Positions 35,268 to 47,141 of a stretch of DNA of 64,000 bases are shown piece after piece. A program made the position numbers and the translations under genes. Below the pieces are notes generated by a model. The model did no database searches. It saw only the letters and a list, made by a program, of their open reading frames with translations, and was not told the origin of the DNA. Location: the NCBI GenBank assembly GCA_036186865.1, contig AP025075.1, forward strand, positions 14,928,478 through 14,992,477, written 5' to 3'. How positions within the stretch are numbered: the stretch's first letter is position 1; the number at the start of each line of letters is the position of its first letter. The stretch is from Eustoma russellianum. Lineage: Eukaryota > Streptophyta > Magnoliopsida > Gentianales > Gentianaceae.

Positions 35268-35956
35268 TGATACGAAAAAGGATGCTAAATTTCAGCACAT
35301 TAGGGCCAGACACACTATAGGACAAAAAGGAAAGAAAAGGAGGAGAATTTGAGACAATTCCAAAACCAATCAAGATAAGGTTGCAATCAACCCTTTGAAG
35401 ATTGAGATAAGATTATCATACCATAAAGAGTGATCTCCAATTCCACAAAAATGACAAGAAATCGGCTGATTTAAGGGAAGAAGAAATATTCCATTTTCAA
35501 TATTGTTCTTTTAGGAAAATTGTATTTGATCTCTTTTAACTTTTTGGTAGGTTTTAGATATAGATTATCTTTTCCTTTTTGATTGTTTTTGGCTGAAATT
35601 TTCAGCCTATAAATAGCACAAGGCCGCCGGCCTCATAGGACAACTTTTCATCAATAATATTTTGTGTGTTTTCTTCTCCAAATGAGTGAGACTTTGTTTT
35701 CTTGATTTTGCACTAAAAATCAAGGCTAATATCTCTCAATCTTGAGCAAATTGAGGGTGATTGCCAAGGGTTGAAGTGACCGTCTAGGAGGGCCTTGAAG
35801 GTTTGCCTACAAACGCACACTTGATTCTAAGGTATTGCTTAAGCTAGCAATTTCTACACAATGGAAGCAAGGAGAAGTTTACTTCTTTGTGCCTAAACCC
35901 TTGTGGAAAGGTTGTTGGAGGTGGAAGAGTGGATCTACGCTTGTCAGCTTGCATCA
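35268..35956 (+). mobile_element. Small solo LTR (689 bp) inside S2 LTR3
   Basis: Begins TGATACG, ends GCATCA, and is flanked by perfect CAAGC duplications (35263-35267 and 35957-35961). A TATA box (TATAAATA, 35608-35615) sits mid-element, about 30 bases before a likely transcript start, giving plus orientation. There is no internal region. Length and promoter layout suit a copia-type LTR of a family not otherwise seen here; the termini do not match S1 or S2. Confidence 0.88.
35608..35615 (+). promoter_or_regulatory. TATA box of the small solo LTR
   Basis: CCTATAAATAGC, a canonical plant TATA context. Confidence 0.75.
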
Positions 35957-38831
35957 CAAGCCATGAAGCTTTAGAGCTTACATCAAATGGTGAGCATTTG
36001 TTGAGTTTGAACTATTTTCAGGTGCCACCATTAATGAACTAAACTAGTTCATTAAGTGAAGTACTTAGTTAAATGAATTAAGTAGTTCATTAAAGTAAGC
36101 TATATTTGAAAAAGGCACAAAGCCAACAAATTGAAGAATGGAAAGTCTTCTTCTCCCTCATATAACATGCCATTTAATATATATATATATATGTATGTAT
36201 ATATATATATATATTCAGATTTTTTTTAAAAGGCACTACACACATATATTCCAACGTACTACAGACACGTTATATATTTTACGAACGTACGTTAACGTCA
36301 CACCACATATTTACCTCATATTTATGAGTATATTCAGGTCTTATCTAATATGATATAAGTCATGGTGATGACAAATTTATTACGACACGTTAAAAGGTTC
36401 TAAACCAAGAATTGTCATATCGGGTGAATACCGAAACTTCGCCAACATGTCACGTACTTGCCATATATAGATGTCCAGCCCCTACACTTCAAAAATGGCC
36501 ACAAATTTCGTGGCTAGAATGGTATATACAGCCATAAAATCATTCCATGTTGGCACACACAAATCACCCTAAATTAAGGCGAAATTGTGGAGATTCCAAA
36601 TTCAATTTTTGTCACATGTTAGGCACCACTATAAATCAGCCATGAGTGCTGAACATTAAAGTTTAATTTATGTATATTATGTGTAACATAATATATATAA
36701 CATGTGCAAAAAGTTGGAATTTAATCAGAAAAAAATCGGGTAATCGACAAACGTCGAAAATTCGGTTTTTCTACGAACACGACACATTGAACATTTTTGG
36801 CATGATATATAACATGTATCTAGACACTTTTTACATACTCTATACATTCTAAAGTGTTCTAGAAAAATCAATTAAGGGCTAATTAGAATATACCATATGT
36901 GTATAATTGTTGTGCACTATTTTACAAAGTTTTCAAAAATAAAATTCAGCACATGCACAAGCTATATCACATGCCTACTACAGCTTGTTGGAGCATATGT
37001 GGAGCTTTGTTGGCATCTTGATTGTCCAAGAATGAAGCATACAATGTTGGTGACATAAAGAAAGGAGCTACACAAGGTAACATTTATAACTATGTCACAT
37101 TTGTTACACATGCTAAAAATTTCAGCATGTGTGCATTGGGGTGGCCGAATTTTTTAGTTAAATGTGCCATATTTACTTCTTTGAATTATATGGATTGATT
37201 GGGAGATAAAATGGCAATGTTTTAAAAATGTTATGGAAATAATGTGATGATATTTATAATATCACACATGTTGAAAATTTCAGCATGTGTTGGAATGTGT
37301 TGTGGCCGATTTTTGTCTCAAAAGTTAACATATTTGATTTTTCATTTTCAATAGATTAATCTATATCAACATGGCAGGAATTTGAATGTCTTGGATAGTG
37401 CACATGCTGAAAAATTTCAGCATGTGATAAAACAAATTGGCCGAATTTTATGTGATTAAATGTGATGAATTGTCTTGCTAATTATGTGGAATTGATATGA
37501 GACTTATGACAACATTTTTAAGGCTAATTGACACATGTTTTAAGTGATGTTTTTCAGATTTATCTAGACATCAAATGATGACAACTTTCATCCAATCAAT
37601 GAGTGCCAAGTAAGCAGGCTATAATGATCATCCAATGAGGAGTTGCCAAGTAAGCAATGAAATGTCACAATGATGCAAGATATTCTTCCAATGAATTAAA
37701 AGATAGTTTTCAAGGGAAGAAAAGGAAGGAGGGGGCGGCCGTATGGTGATAAATAGAGAAGATTGAGAACAAACAAAAGCTAAGACAAGGCTTACAAGTT
37801 CCAAGAGCAAAAATGTCGCAACCATCTTCTTTTTTCTACCTTTCTTTCTTTCTTCTCTCTTAAAGCCTATTGTATTCATATTCATACATCTTGAATAGGC
37901 TTCATCTATACCACCATATATTCTATATTATTGTAAAAGATTGATCAAGGTGTGATCAATCTTGCATTCGCTAGGTGGTGGTGTTCGTGATCGTTGTAAT
38001 CACTTACAAGGTTTGTAAAGGGTTGGAGTTGGTGTGTAACTCCATCAACCCTATGTGGTAAGATGTTGTTTGTTGTTTTGTGATTAGTGAAAACCGAAGA
38101 AGGTGTCCTCGAAGACTGGAGTAGGTTGATTTAACTGAACCGGTATAAAATTCCTTGTGTTCTTTACTTTTCAGACTTTCAGTTTCCAACACAATGCATT
38201 ATTTTTGTCGCGATCTTAAAAATACCAAACGAATTTCAAAAATCACGAAAATTTTCAGAAACATAGACACACGTTTTAAGTTTCATTTGGCGCAAGTTTC
38301 AAGTCTTTTGGACAAGTATAAGTCATCCAAACGTCAAAAGGTCTTAGACTAGTTCAGTCTTATTTTTAGGCTTGCAAAGGTTGAGACTTTGAACGTATTT
38401 GACTAACTTCCCAAAAGAATATTCCAAAACTTTTTTAACCCAATTAAATACACATAATAAGGGGTTTTTTTATTAAATTTTCAGACCATTTGAAGCAACC
38501 ATTTAATCGGAATAAATTTTTGAAGTCAGACTACCGTTTATAGAAGATTTGCGCAATCGAACCATCAATGATTTTTGAAAGGGTTAAAGGTTGAATTTTG
38601 ATCTGAAATTTTTAGGAGGTACTCAGAACATCTGAGAATAAGATCTCTCCAAATTTCAGAATTCTCAAAGACCTGTAACCTAGTTTTTGAAACGTTTCAA
38701 AATAGGTCCTGAAAACAGAAACTGTTTTCAGAAGTTGGGTTTTTGGTTTGAAACAATTTTAAAAACAAAATTTTCTGCACCCACTATTCAACCCCCCCCC
38801 CTCCTTCTAATTGTGCCGTGCAGGTCCTACA
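35957..38831 (+). mobile_element. S2: LTR3, right part
   Basis: Continues LTR3 to GCAGGTCCTACA at 38831. It retains the palindromes near 37107, 37264 and 37401 and the TATA box at 38144-38151. With LTR1 it forms the outer boundary of the S2 array. Confidence 0.9.
38144..38151 (+). promoter_or_regulatory. S2 LTR3 TATA box
   Basis: TATAAAAT in CCGGTATAAAATTCC. Confidence 0.7.
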
Positions 38832-38836
38832 GCATT
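38832..38836. repeat. Target site duplication GCATT, right copy
   Basis: Identical to 22643-22647. After it, S1 internal sequence resumes (TAAATCAGC). Confidence 0.92.
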
Positions 38837-38945
38837 TAAATCAGCAATTTTCCCTTTCATGCTCTCTTTGATCTTTAAATCATATACTTTTCTCCCCCTT
38901 GATTTTGTAAATCACATCAAAAGACACAATTAGAGCAGGGGCAAA
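38837..38945 (-). other. S1: further polypurine tracts after RNase H
   Basis: The minus strand shows AAGGGGGAGAAAAG and other purine runs between the end of pol and the S2 insertion. Together with 22477-22647 this forms the 3' untranslated end of S1. Confidence 0.75.
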
Positions 38946-40432
38946 TTATAACATATCAACGGGAATCATGCCTAATTTAGATCGCAAATTTTCATATGAA
39001 GCTTGATTAAGGTCTTTTGTAAAGATATCGGCTACTTGTTCTTCAGTACGAACGTGATCTATAACGATATTACCATTGTTAACATGATCACGAAGGAAGT
39101 GATATCTTACATCTATATGTTTTTTCTTAGAATGTAAAACTGGATTTTTAGATAAGTTTATAGCACTTGTACTGTCACAATATATGGGGATTCGATTTAC
39201 AGTTATTTCAAAGTCTGAAATTTGTTGTTTTATCCATAATAACTGTGTGCAACAAAGACTTAATGCCATGCATTATGCTTCCGTCGTGGATAATGCTACA
39301 CTAGCTTGTTTCTTTGAACACCATGATATTAATGAGTTTCCAATAAATTGACATGTACCACTTGTACTTTTTCTATCTATCTTACAACCTTCGTAATCAG
39401 CATTAGTATAAGCATGTAGATTGAATTTAGAGTTTATATCATACCAAATACCTAAAGTGGGAGTGTGCTTAATGTACCGAAATATTCGTTTTACTGCATT
39501 ATAATGTGAGACTTTCGGATTACTTTGAAAGAGAGCACACATACACACACTGAACATGATATCAGGTCTACTTGCAGTAAGATAAAGGAAAGATCGAATC
39601 ATATATCTATATAATCCATTGTCAAAGTCTTTTCCATTTTCGTCTTTGTCAAGTTTAGTTGCTATACTCATAGGAGTGGTAGATGGCTTTAAATTCTCAA
39701 AGTTGAACTTCTTAATCATGTCATTTACATATTTTTCTTGGCTGATATGTATTCCTTTATGCGTTTGCTTAATTTGCAAGCCAAGAAAATAGTTTAGTTC
39801 GCCTACCATCGACATCTCAAACTCGGATTTCATGCAGTTTTCAAATTCTTCTACTAATTTATCACAAGTAGATCCAAAAATGATATCATCAACATAAATT
39901 TGAAGAATAAGTAAATCCGATTTTTCTTGTTTTAAAAATGGTCTACTGTCAATGTTTCCTCTTTTAAATCCATTTTCTAAGAGGAAAGTGGCAAAGCGAT
40001 CGTACCAAGCTTTAGGAGCTTGTTTTAAACCATATAGCGCTTTCTTTAACTTGTAGACATGATAAGCTATTTCATATCCTCAAATCTAGGTGGTTGTTTT
40101 ACATAGACTTCTTCTTGTATAAAACCATTTAAGAATGCACTTTTTACGTCCATTTGGTAAAGTTTAAAATTCTTTATGCAAGCGAGAGCAAGTAGTAATC
40201 GTATAGCGTCTAATCGTGCTACGGGTGCAAATGTTTCATCATAGTCTATGCCTTCTTCTTGATTATATCTTTGTGCTACAAGACTAGCTTTGTTTATAAC
40301 CACTTTACCATCTTCATTCATTTTGTTTCTAAACACCCATTTCGTACCTATTATTGTTTTATCTTGTGGTTGAGGTACTAAATCCCAAACATCATTTCCT
40401 GTAAATTGATTAAGTTCATCATGCATAGCATC
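38946..40432 (-). pseudogene. pol: S1: Ty1/copia reverse transcriptase and RNase H, partial
   Basis: From the right, in coding direction: ELNQFTGNDVWDLVPQP, GTKWVFRNKMNEDG, DYDETFAPVARL and LYQMDVKSAFLNG (copia RT blocks), then after a frameshift near 40065 the YVDDIIFGS catalytic motif (about 39880-39905), NYFLGLQI, SRPDIMFSVCM and the RNase H region ending CDSTSAINLSKNP and VADIFTKDL. An in-frame TAA (39273-39275) replaces Glu in TTEAEC. The N-terminal pol (protease, integrase) is missing because G3 entered at 40433 and the far flank was deleted. It would have supplied RT and RNase H for an autonomous Sirevirus-like element. Confidence 0.92.
40428..40432. repeat. Left flank of G3 (GCATC), unpaired
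   Basis: Candidate target duplication of G3. The partner is absent because the right end of the G3 5' LTR is deleted. Confidence 0.55.
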
Positions 40433-40835
40433 TGTAGCGCCCCGCACCCGGCCTTGTCCGGATACGGTGCACCCGCCGTACTTCACTGAGGAGAGTACAA
40501 GGCGTCATGCATAACATGCGAACATCCATAACGTAAGTCGTGGACTCCCATGCTAACATTTAACATGGTAGTAAAATTTAGGCAGAATTAAAACTTTTCA
40601 AATCAAACATGCATCACCAATTTACTAAGTTCCCAAAGGTAGTAGTCCCATAAAATAACATAAGTGAAATCCAGAGAGTTCAAACATAGTCATGATACAA
40701 ACGTCTTGGCAGCACAAAAGTCCTTAAGCTTAGCTCCCTTCATATCTTCTCGCCTATGGATAAGGTACCCTCGGCTCATCCTCGATCCATTCTATCTTGG
40801 CATTATCTGGCTCTGGGGGAAAAAATAAAGTGTGA

Positions 40836-40849
40836 GTGATAAAAATCAC
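40836..40849 (-). other. Conserved LTR hairpin, G3 3' LTR copy
   Basis: GTGAT, loop AAAA, ATCAC. The T-A closing pair replaces the C-G of other subfamilies on both sides. The 5' LTR has the same hairpin at 49958-49971. Confidence 0.65.
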
Positions 40850-41215
40850 CCAGCAAGAATACAATAAACGACCATGAAATACGTAAAGAATCATAACATG
40901 AATGTATTACCCCAAATACCTCAAAGAATCATAATTCATACCTGATCTTAAGTCCTGAGCTTGCTTGACGTTCGGCTTAGACATATATTTAGAGAATGCT
41001 ATACCATACCTGGTCTTAGATCCTGAACTTACTTGGCGTTCGGCTTAAACATGTTTTTAGGTAATGCTATACCAATAATAACTTATAACCATTAACTGTA
41101 ACATGCAACATGTCCTCATGATCGTGAATTATGCAATATGCAATGCATGATGTCATGTCATGTCAAAACATCATTTTGGTCTCATAAAGTAACATATCGT
41201 AAAAACAGAGTGTCA

Positions 41216-41468
41216 GATCAATTAACCCCAGATCTGAGCGGGTGCAGAACATATCATCAGACCAATTAACCACGGGCCTGAATGGGTCCAAAACAGGTAT
41301 CAGATCAATTAACCCCGGATCTGAACGGGTCCAGAACAGATATCAGATCAATTAACCCCGGATCTGAACGGGTCCAAAACAGATATCAGATCAATTAACC
41401 CCGGATCTGAACGGGTCCAGAACATATCATGTCATCAGACCAATTAACCCCGGGTCTTGAGTCGGGTT
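41216..41468 (-). repeat. G3 LTR 43-bp tandem units with inverted repeats
   Basis: Six units of about 43 bases, each CAGATCAATTAACCCCGG-ATCTG then ACGGGTCCAGAACA; first, second and last are diverged (CAGACC...GGGCCTG). The 5' LTR has the same array at about 50336-50590. Confidence 0.85.
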
Positions 41469-41919
41469 AGTCGCATGCTTGGCCGGCAAAGGAATCATGA
41501 AGCTTTCTTTAAAAACATGGGACCGTAAAACTTTTCATGCATAGCAAAAACATAGTCGCTTGTAAAACTTGCTTGCATCATAAAATCCATGAAAATCAGT
41601 TTCATGATCATGTGTGATACATGTAGTGATATGCAATGTAAGTCATGACATGGATAATCGTATGCATTCCTTATAACATATCAACATGCATGAATTTAGA
41701 AGCTAAATACTTCCAGACTTTTACTTCGTATTCATGGGGCGGTTAAGCTAACCAAATAGGTCCATTTCCGTAATCTTTTGTCACAAATACGTTTGGTGGA
41801 ATCTTAGATACATATCATAAAAATTTCAGATTACTTCGATAAGCTTAAAGGGGCTTATTTATTTCCGAAACGGATTAAGTGCGGAAATTGAACTGACATA
41901 TTCTACCAAAAATTCAATT

Positions 41920-42620
41920 GCGGCAAATCCGTGATTCGTTTTTCAGAAATTCCAACTCGCACAAATCATAAACATGTGGAACTAGTATCCTACCAAAATT
42001 TAGCCTATTTTCGTATCTCTAAGTCCCCTTTCTGAGTCCATAAAGTCGTTACAAAACTTCAGGTTGATTCCAGTGATTTTAGTTGAGCAGTTTGACCAAT
42101 TAATTCATATAAAATAATCCAGAACTTGTTTTACCAAAATTCTAGCTGGCATGTTCACTACACTCATAGGATTATTACCATGCAAAAATAAACTTTATTG
42201 GTCATCTACAAGGTCTCTTTTCAAACCGTTCAAAACGTTACACCATTCTGTCAAGTTCCAGAATTTACAGCCTGAGCAGTCTCACTAATTATTTTCTTAA
42301 AACTTAACCCTAACTTCTTTTACCAAAATTCCAACTCTCATCTCTGATACACTCATGGGAGTAGCTCTGTACCAAAAATCAGATTTATTGAAGGTCCACA
42401 AAGTTCTCTTTTAATTCGTTGAATCCAGTGATCAATTCTGCCCAGCTCCAGAATTTTCTACTGAAGCAGTTTTACCGTATAATTTCTTAAAAATAATCCT
42501 TAACTTATTTTAACAAAATTCCAACTCTCACTTGGGCTACACTCATAAGGATAACTTTTTACCAAAAATTAGCTTCATTGAAGGTCTGTAAGTTCAGTTC
42601 TTAAACCGTTTAAAACGTCA
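41920..42620 (-). repeat. G3 LTR tandem ~190-bp monomers
   Basis: Four units near 41925, 42118, 42307 and 42496 start with variants of CTAACTTCTTTTACCAAAATTCCAAC. Same layout in the 5' LTR at about 51050-51750. Confidence 0.8.
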
Positions 42621-44190
42621 CTCTATTCTGTCCACTTCCAGTGGTTTGCTATTTTATCGTTTTATCCAAATCAAGTGTCCATGTTTTCACTCAATACTTT
42701 GGGTCGAAACTTGTGTGTTGCCTTAACCACATTTTACAACACATATTCAAGCATGCATTCACATTCAAGAGTCATCTTAATCTAAACTTACCAACAACCT
42801 TATAAAGCTCCTAGCTTTCACATGTATTCTTTCCTTACGAACCTTTTGTGTTACGTTCACAAGTCAATCTTGTCTAGACCTACTTAGGTGAACCTTATTT
42901 CACTCTAGGTCAGCCTTATTTCATATAGCATATAGGAAAAGACTTCATCTTTAAGGTAATAAATCACATGCAAGGCATTGTTCTTAGGGAATCACTAAGA
43001 TATAGTCTCCAACTTAAGATATTCAACTAAAGATTGAATCTTAAGAACCTCTAAGCATTCAAGTCACAAACTCTTTAAATAAATCATGAGAGATCATTGT
43101 ATACTTGCATCTTCAAGCTAAAGCTCTTGTCTTTGCTTGGATATGTAGTGAGATGAGTTGAAATCATTCACCCTCTTCACCTTAAGCATACGGTTTTGAT
43201 GGAAAGGAAAGGAAAAGATTAGTCTTTATTCAATAGAGGAAACAGGATATGTTTGAGGGCTAGAGCATCTTACCAAAAGGAGCTTAGAATGGAGATTCAA
43301 GTACCACAATGTGTCTCCACCTAAGAAAGTTGATGGCTTTCACCTATTTACACCATAAAACCCACGGTTTTGGGCATGGGGAGAAGGTGTTCATGTGAGC
43401 TTCATTCTTTACCAAATAAGAATTCACTTAAGGAAACTTGGAACAAGGCTTACCTAGATGTCTTTTTGAGTCTTGAAAGTGAAGTTGAACTTCTATCCTT
43501 CAAGAGTATAGGGCCGAAATATTGGTGAGAGTAGGAGGGAATTTTGCTAAGTGTTGCTTGGCTTGCTTGGGAAGAATTTTCTAGATGAATGTAGGGTTTA
43601 GTCTTGTAAGATTTAAAAATCTAGGAGATGGGGAAGGCTTGGCCGATTTTGGAGGGATAATTGTGGGGTTTAGGGCTTTCTTGAGTGCTAATCAAGGTTA
43701 AGTTAGTATAACCTTGGTTACTTTATTCCAACTATGGTTACTTTTGGGCTAACCCAAGTTACTTTATCAAATCATGGTTATCTTAACCTTGGTTTAAGGG
43801 AAAAAGTAACCATGGTAGGATTTTAAACATCCTCCATGTCTAGACATAAGGGGGCGGCTTGGTTGGGGTGTTTAATGACCTCAACCATACTACCTCTTTC
43901 TTTAATGAGTTGTCTTGCTTGTTCCTTAAATGCATGTCTACTTTATTTTCTATTTATTCTTTGCATAATAACTTCTTGTCTTAATGGTGTAGTAGACTTT
44001 AAGTAATTATTTTAACTAATAAAATTGGCTAGAGAATTCTAGAACCCTTACATGTCTTGGCCGAAATTTTTGAGCTTCTTGGGCAACTTGATATTTCTTG
44101 TAATTTTAATTCATGTACTATATTGTTTCCTTTATTTTATCATATTCTAAGATTAACATGTGTATGTATACATATATATACACGCCATGT

Positions 44191-44229
<39 letters not shown>

Positions 44230-44503
44230 TCCTATGTATACGCATGTAGGTATTTATACATTTCGTACACATATATCTTATACACGCACATACATATATA
44301 GTGGTATGTATGGTTCATATCACTCTATATTTCATGTACTACTTTCTTGAAGTTTCCCTTATTTAATTTGGCTTGGTATCACCTCAATAATAATTAAGTA
44401 AAGAGGGTTAAGTTGACTTAAGTAACACGCGCTAAAAGAAATTGTCGTTTTCATTCTGTCTCATATACATAGTTTTCACGTACATGATTGTTGGGGTACA
44501 ACA

Positions 44504-44515
44504 TCCTCCCCCCCT
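44504..44515 (-). promoter_or_regulatory. G3 polypurine tract
   Basis: The minus strand AGGGGGGGAGGA directly abuts the 3' LTR; primer for plus-strand synthesis. Confidence 0.9.
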
Positions 44516-44545
44516 ATCATAAGTTTCGTCCTCGAAACTTTGGAA

Positions 44546-47068
44546 CTAGCCAAAAAGATGGGGGTATCTACTCCTCATATCCTCTTCCGTTTCCCATGTT
44601 GCTTCTTTTTCCGAATGATGCCTCCATTGTACCTTCACCATGGGTATGGATCTCTTCCTTAAAGCTTTCTCTTTCCGATCAACTATTCTTAAGGGTTCCT
44701 GTTCATAAGTTACATCTTTTTCAACCTTCAACTGTTGATCTTCATGGATGTGGCTTGGGTCATATACATATCGATGGAGTTGAGAAACATGAAATACATC
44801 ATGTAACTGAGAAAGGGATGGTGGCAATGCTAAACGGTACGCAACCTCACCTATTCTTTCAAGCACTTCATAAGGTCTAACGAATCTTGGGCTTAGCTTT
44901 CCTTTGACACCAAATCTTTTAACACCTTTGGTTGAAGAAACTTTCAGAAAGACTTTCTCTCCTTCTTGAAACTCCAAAGGTCTCCTTCTTTCATCTGCCC
45001 ATATCTTCGTTCTATCTTGCGCTGCTCTTAGTCTTTGTTGTACTAACTTTATCTTTTCTCGTGTTTGCTCAATAATGTCAGGTCCTACGTAGGCCTTATC
45101 TCCAATTTCGTCCCAATATAGTGGGGATCGACATTTTCGTCCATACAATGCCTCATAAGGTGCCATTCCGATGGATCTGTGGATACTATTATTATAAGAA
45201 AACTCGACGAGCTTAAGACTTTTATCCCAGCTTCCTCCAAAATCAAGAATGTAAGCGCGGAGCATGTCCTTAAGGGTTTGGATGGTCCTTTCTGATTTTC
45301 CATCCATTTGAGGATGAAATGCGGAACTCATTCTTATCTCTGTGCCCATTGCCTTTTGAAAGGCGGTCCAAAATCTCGAAGTAAATCGGGGGTCACGGTC
45401 GCATACAATGCTGATGGGCACTCCATGTAAACAAACAATCTGATCAATATACATAGAGGCTAACCTCTCCATAGATGATTTAATCGTCATAGCCAAAAAG
45501 TGAGCAGACTTAGTCAAACGGTCCACAATGACCCATATAGCATCATTCACATGCTTAGTCTTGGGCAGATCGGTCACAAAGTCCATGGTGATGTGGTCCC
45601 ATTTCAATTCTGGCACTTCTAAGGGTTGTAACAATCCAGCAAGTCTTTGGTGTTCGGCTTTTACTCTTTGGCAGATCAAACATCGCTCAACAAATTCTGC
45701 TATTTGTTTCTTCATACTGGGCCACCAAAACTTTTGCTTGAGATCTTGATACATCTTATTAGCTCCAGGATGTATAGATAGTCGGGAATTATGTGCTTCC
45801 ATCAATACTTCATCCTTAATTTCTTTGTTTTCGGGGACACATAACCGTCCTTGATACCATAAACTGCTATCACTGCGAATCTCAAAGTCATCTCGCGGCT
45901 TATCTTTCATCCTTTCTTTGACTTTTCTTAAGTTTTCATCAAGTCCTTGAGTCTCCTTGATCTTATCAATTAATGAAGGAACAAGAACTAACTTGGCGAG
46001 AACTACATCGATTGACTCAACTTCTTCTAGGCCAAATTCTTCCATGTCTCGCTGAAGAGGTGGTTGCCGTGGGTGGCTTGTTTTTCCGCTTAGGGCATCA
46101 GCGACTTTGTTAGCTTTTCCCGGATGATACTGAATTGAGAGATCATAATCTTTGATCAGTTCCAACCATCTACGTTGCCGCATATTAAGCTCCTTCTGGG
46201 TAAAGAGGTACTTTAGGCTCTTGTGGTCCGTGTAGATCTCGCACTTTTCGCCATATAAATAGTGCCTCCATATCTTTAACGCGAATACCACTGCGGCAAG
46301 TTCAAGATCATGGATAGGATAGTTTTGCTCAAAGGGTTTCAACTGTCGGGATGCATAGGCTATCACTTTGTCATTTTGCATAAGGACGCATCCGAGACCA
46401 TTCTTCGAAGCATCGCTGTACACTACGTACTTCTCACCAGGAGTGGGCTGAGCTAGGATAGGAGCGGATGTCAACTTTTCTTTTAGCTCCGAGAAACTCC
46501 TTTCACAATCGGCACTCCACACAAACTTGGTCTTCTTTTGGGTCAATCTAGTGAGGGGAACAGCTATCCTCGAAAATCCTTCCACAAACTTCCTGTAATA
46601 TCCAGCTAGTCCGAGAAAACTTCTCACTTCAGTAACATTTGTTGGCCTGGGCCATCTTCTCACTTCAATTTTCTTGGGATCTACCGAAATCCCATCTTCT
46701 GAAATCACATGACCAAGGAATGATACACTTCGCAGCCAGAACTAGCATTTGCTAAACTTAGCGTACAACTGTCTTGCTCTTAAAATATTCAAGACTGTCC
46801 TCAAATGGGCTGCGTGAGTCTCTTCATCGGGTGAATAAATCAAGATGTCGTCTATGAAGACCGCCACGAACTTGTCCAATTGTTCTTGAAAGATTCGATT
46901 CATAAGATCCATAAAGGCGGCAGGGGCATTGGTCAAACCAAATGGCATGACTAAAAACTCATAGTGTCCATAGCGGGTTCTGAAAGCAGTCTTAGGGACA
47001 TCTTCCGCCTTAATCTTCAATTGAAAGTATCCAGATCGTAGGTCAATCTTACTAAAAATTCGAGATCC
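44546..47068 (-). pseudogene. pol: G3: pol exon 3 - RT, RNase H, integrase, chromodomain
   Basis: In coding direction from 47068: GSRIFSKIDLRSGYF, RT catalytic FIDDILIYS, then TAG at 46742-46744 in place of the Glu of KCEFW. The rest is open for 720 codons. RNase H shows YSDASK, HDLELAAV, YTDHKSL and VADALS, all four acidic positions kept. The integrase zinc region (H...H...CLICQ) precedes a DDE core with TMDFVTDLP, CDRDPRFTS and SERTIQ. The tail IPMVKVQWRHHS...EATWE...YPHLFG is a Tekay/Del-type chromodomain expected to steer integration toward modified histones. This half of pol is nearly intact; the RT stop disables it. Only one base pair change separates it from a full-length frame here. 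Confidence 0.95.
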
Positions 47069-47141
47069 CTGCATTAAAATGCTTTAGATAGGGTTTCAAA
47101 GGATTTAAACTTAGTCAAGTTAAAGCTTAGGAGTTACTTAC
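47069..47141 (-). other. G3: putative intron 2 inside RT
   Basis: On the minus strand a consensus GTAAGT donor follows CAA-CTC-AGG (DQLR) and TTAATGCAG precedes GGA-TCT-CGA (GSR). 73 bases, phase 0, in-frame TAA inside. Position and phase are identical to G2. Confidence 0.75.

Larger units (their letters stand above)
40433..44503 (-). mobile_element. G3: 3' LTR, complete
   Basis: TGTAGCGCCCCGC to GGGGTACAACA, 4071 bases. Over its first 600 bases it differs from the 5' LTR (49555 on) at about eleven positions by eye, near 2%, so the insertion is fairly young. Landmarks are the hairpin at 40836-40849, the inverted-repeat array at 41216-41468, ~190-bp monomers at 41920-42620, AACTATGGTTAC repeats near 43700-43800 and an (AT)n run near 44193-44226. 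It lies in the RT gene of S1. Confidence 0.93.

Noticed and set aside
22648..38831. Three independent Sirevirus insertions
   Set aside because: Only the outermost LTR ends have a duplicated target; PBS and PPT directly abut the middle LTR on either side.
41216..41468. CRISPR-like array
   Set aside because: The 43-base units are contiguous without unique spacers and lie inside a plant LTR; the same array is in the other LTR.
44488..44880. 130-codon plus-strand ORF
   Set aside because: Antisense shadow of the G3 chromodomain and integrase end.
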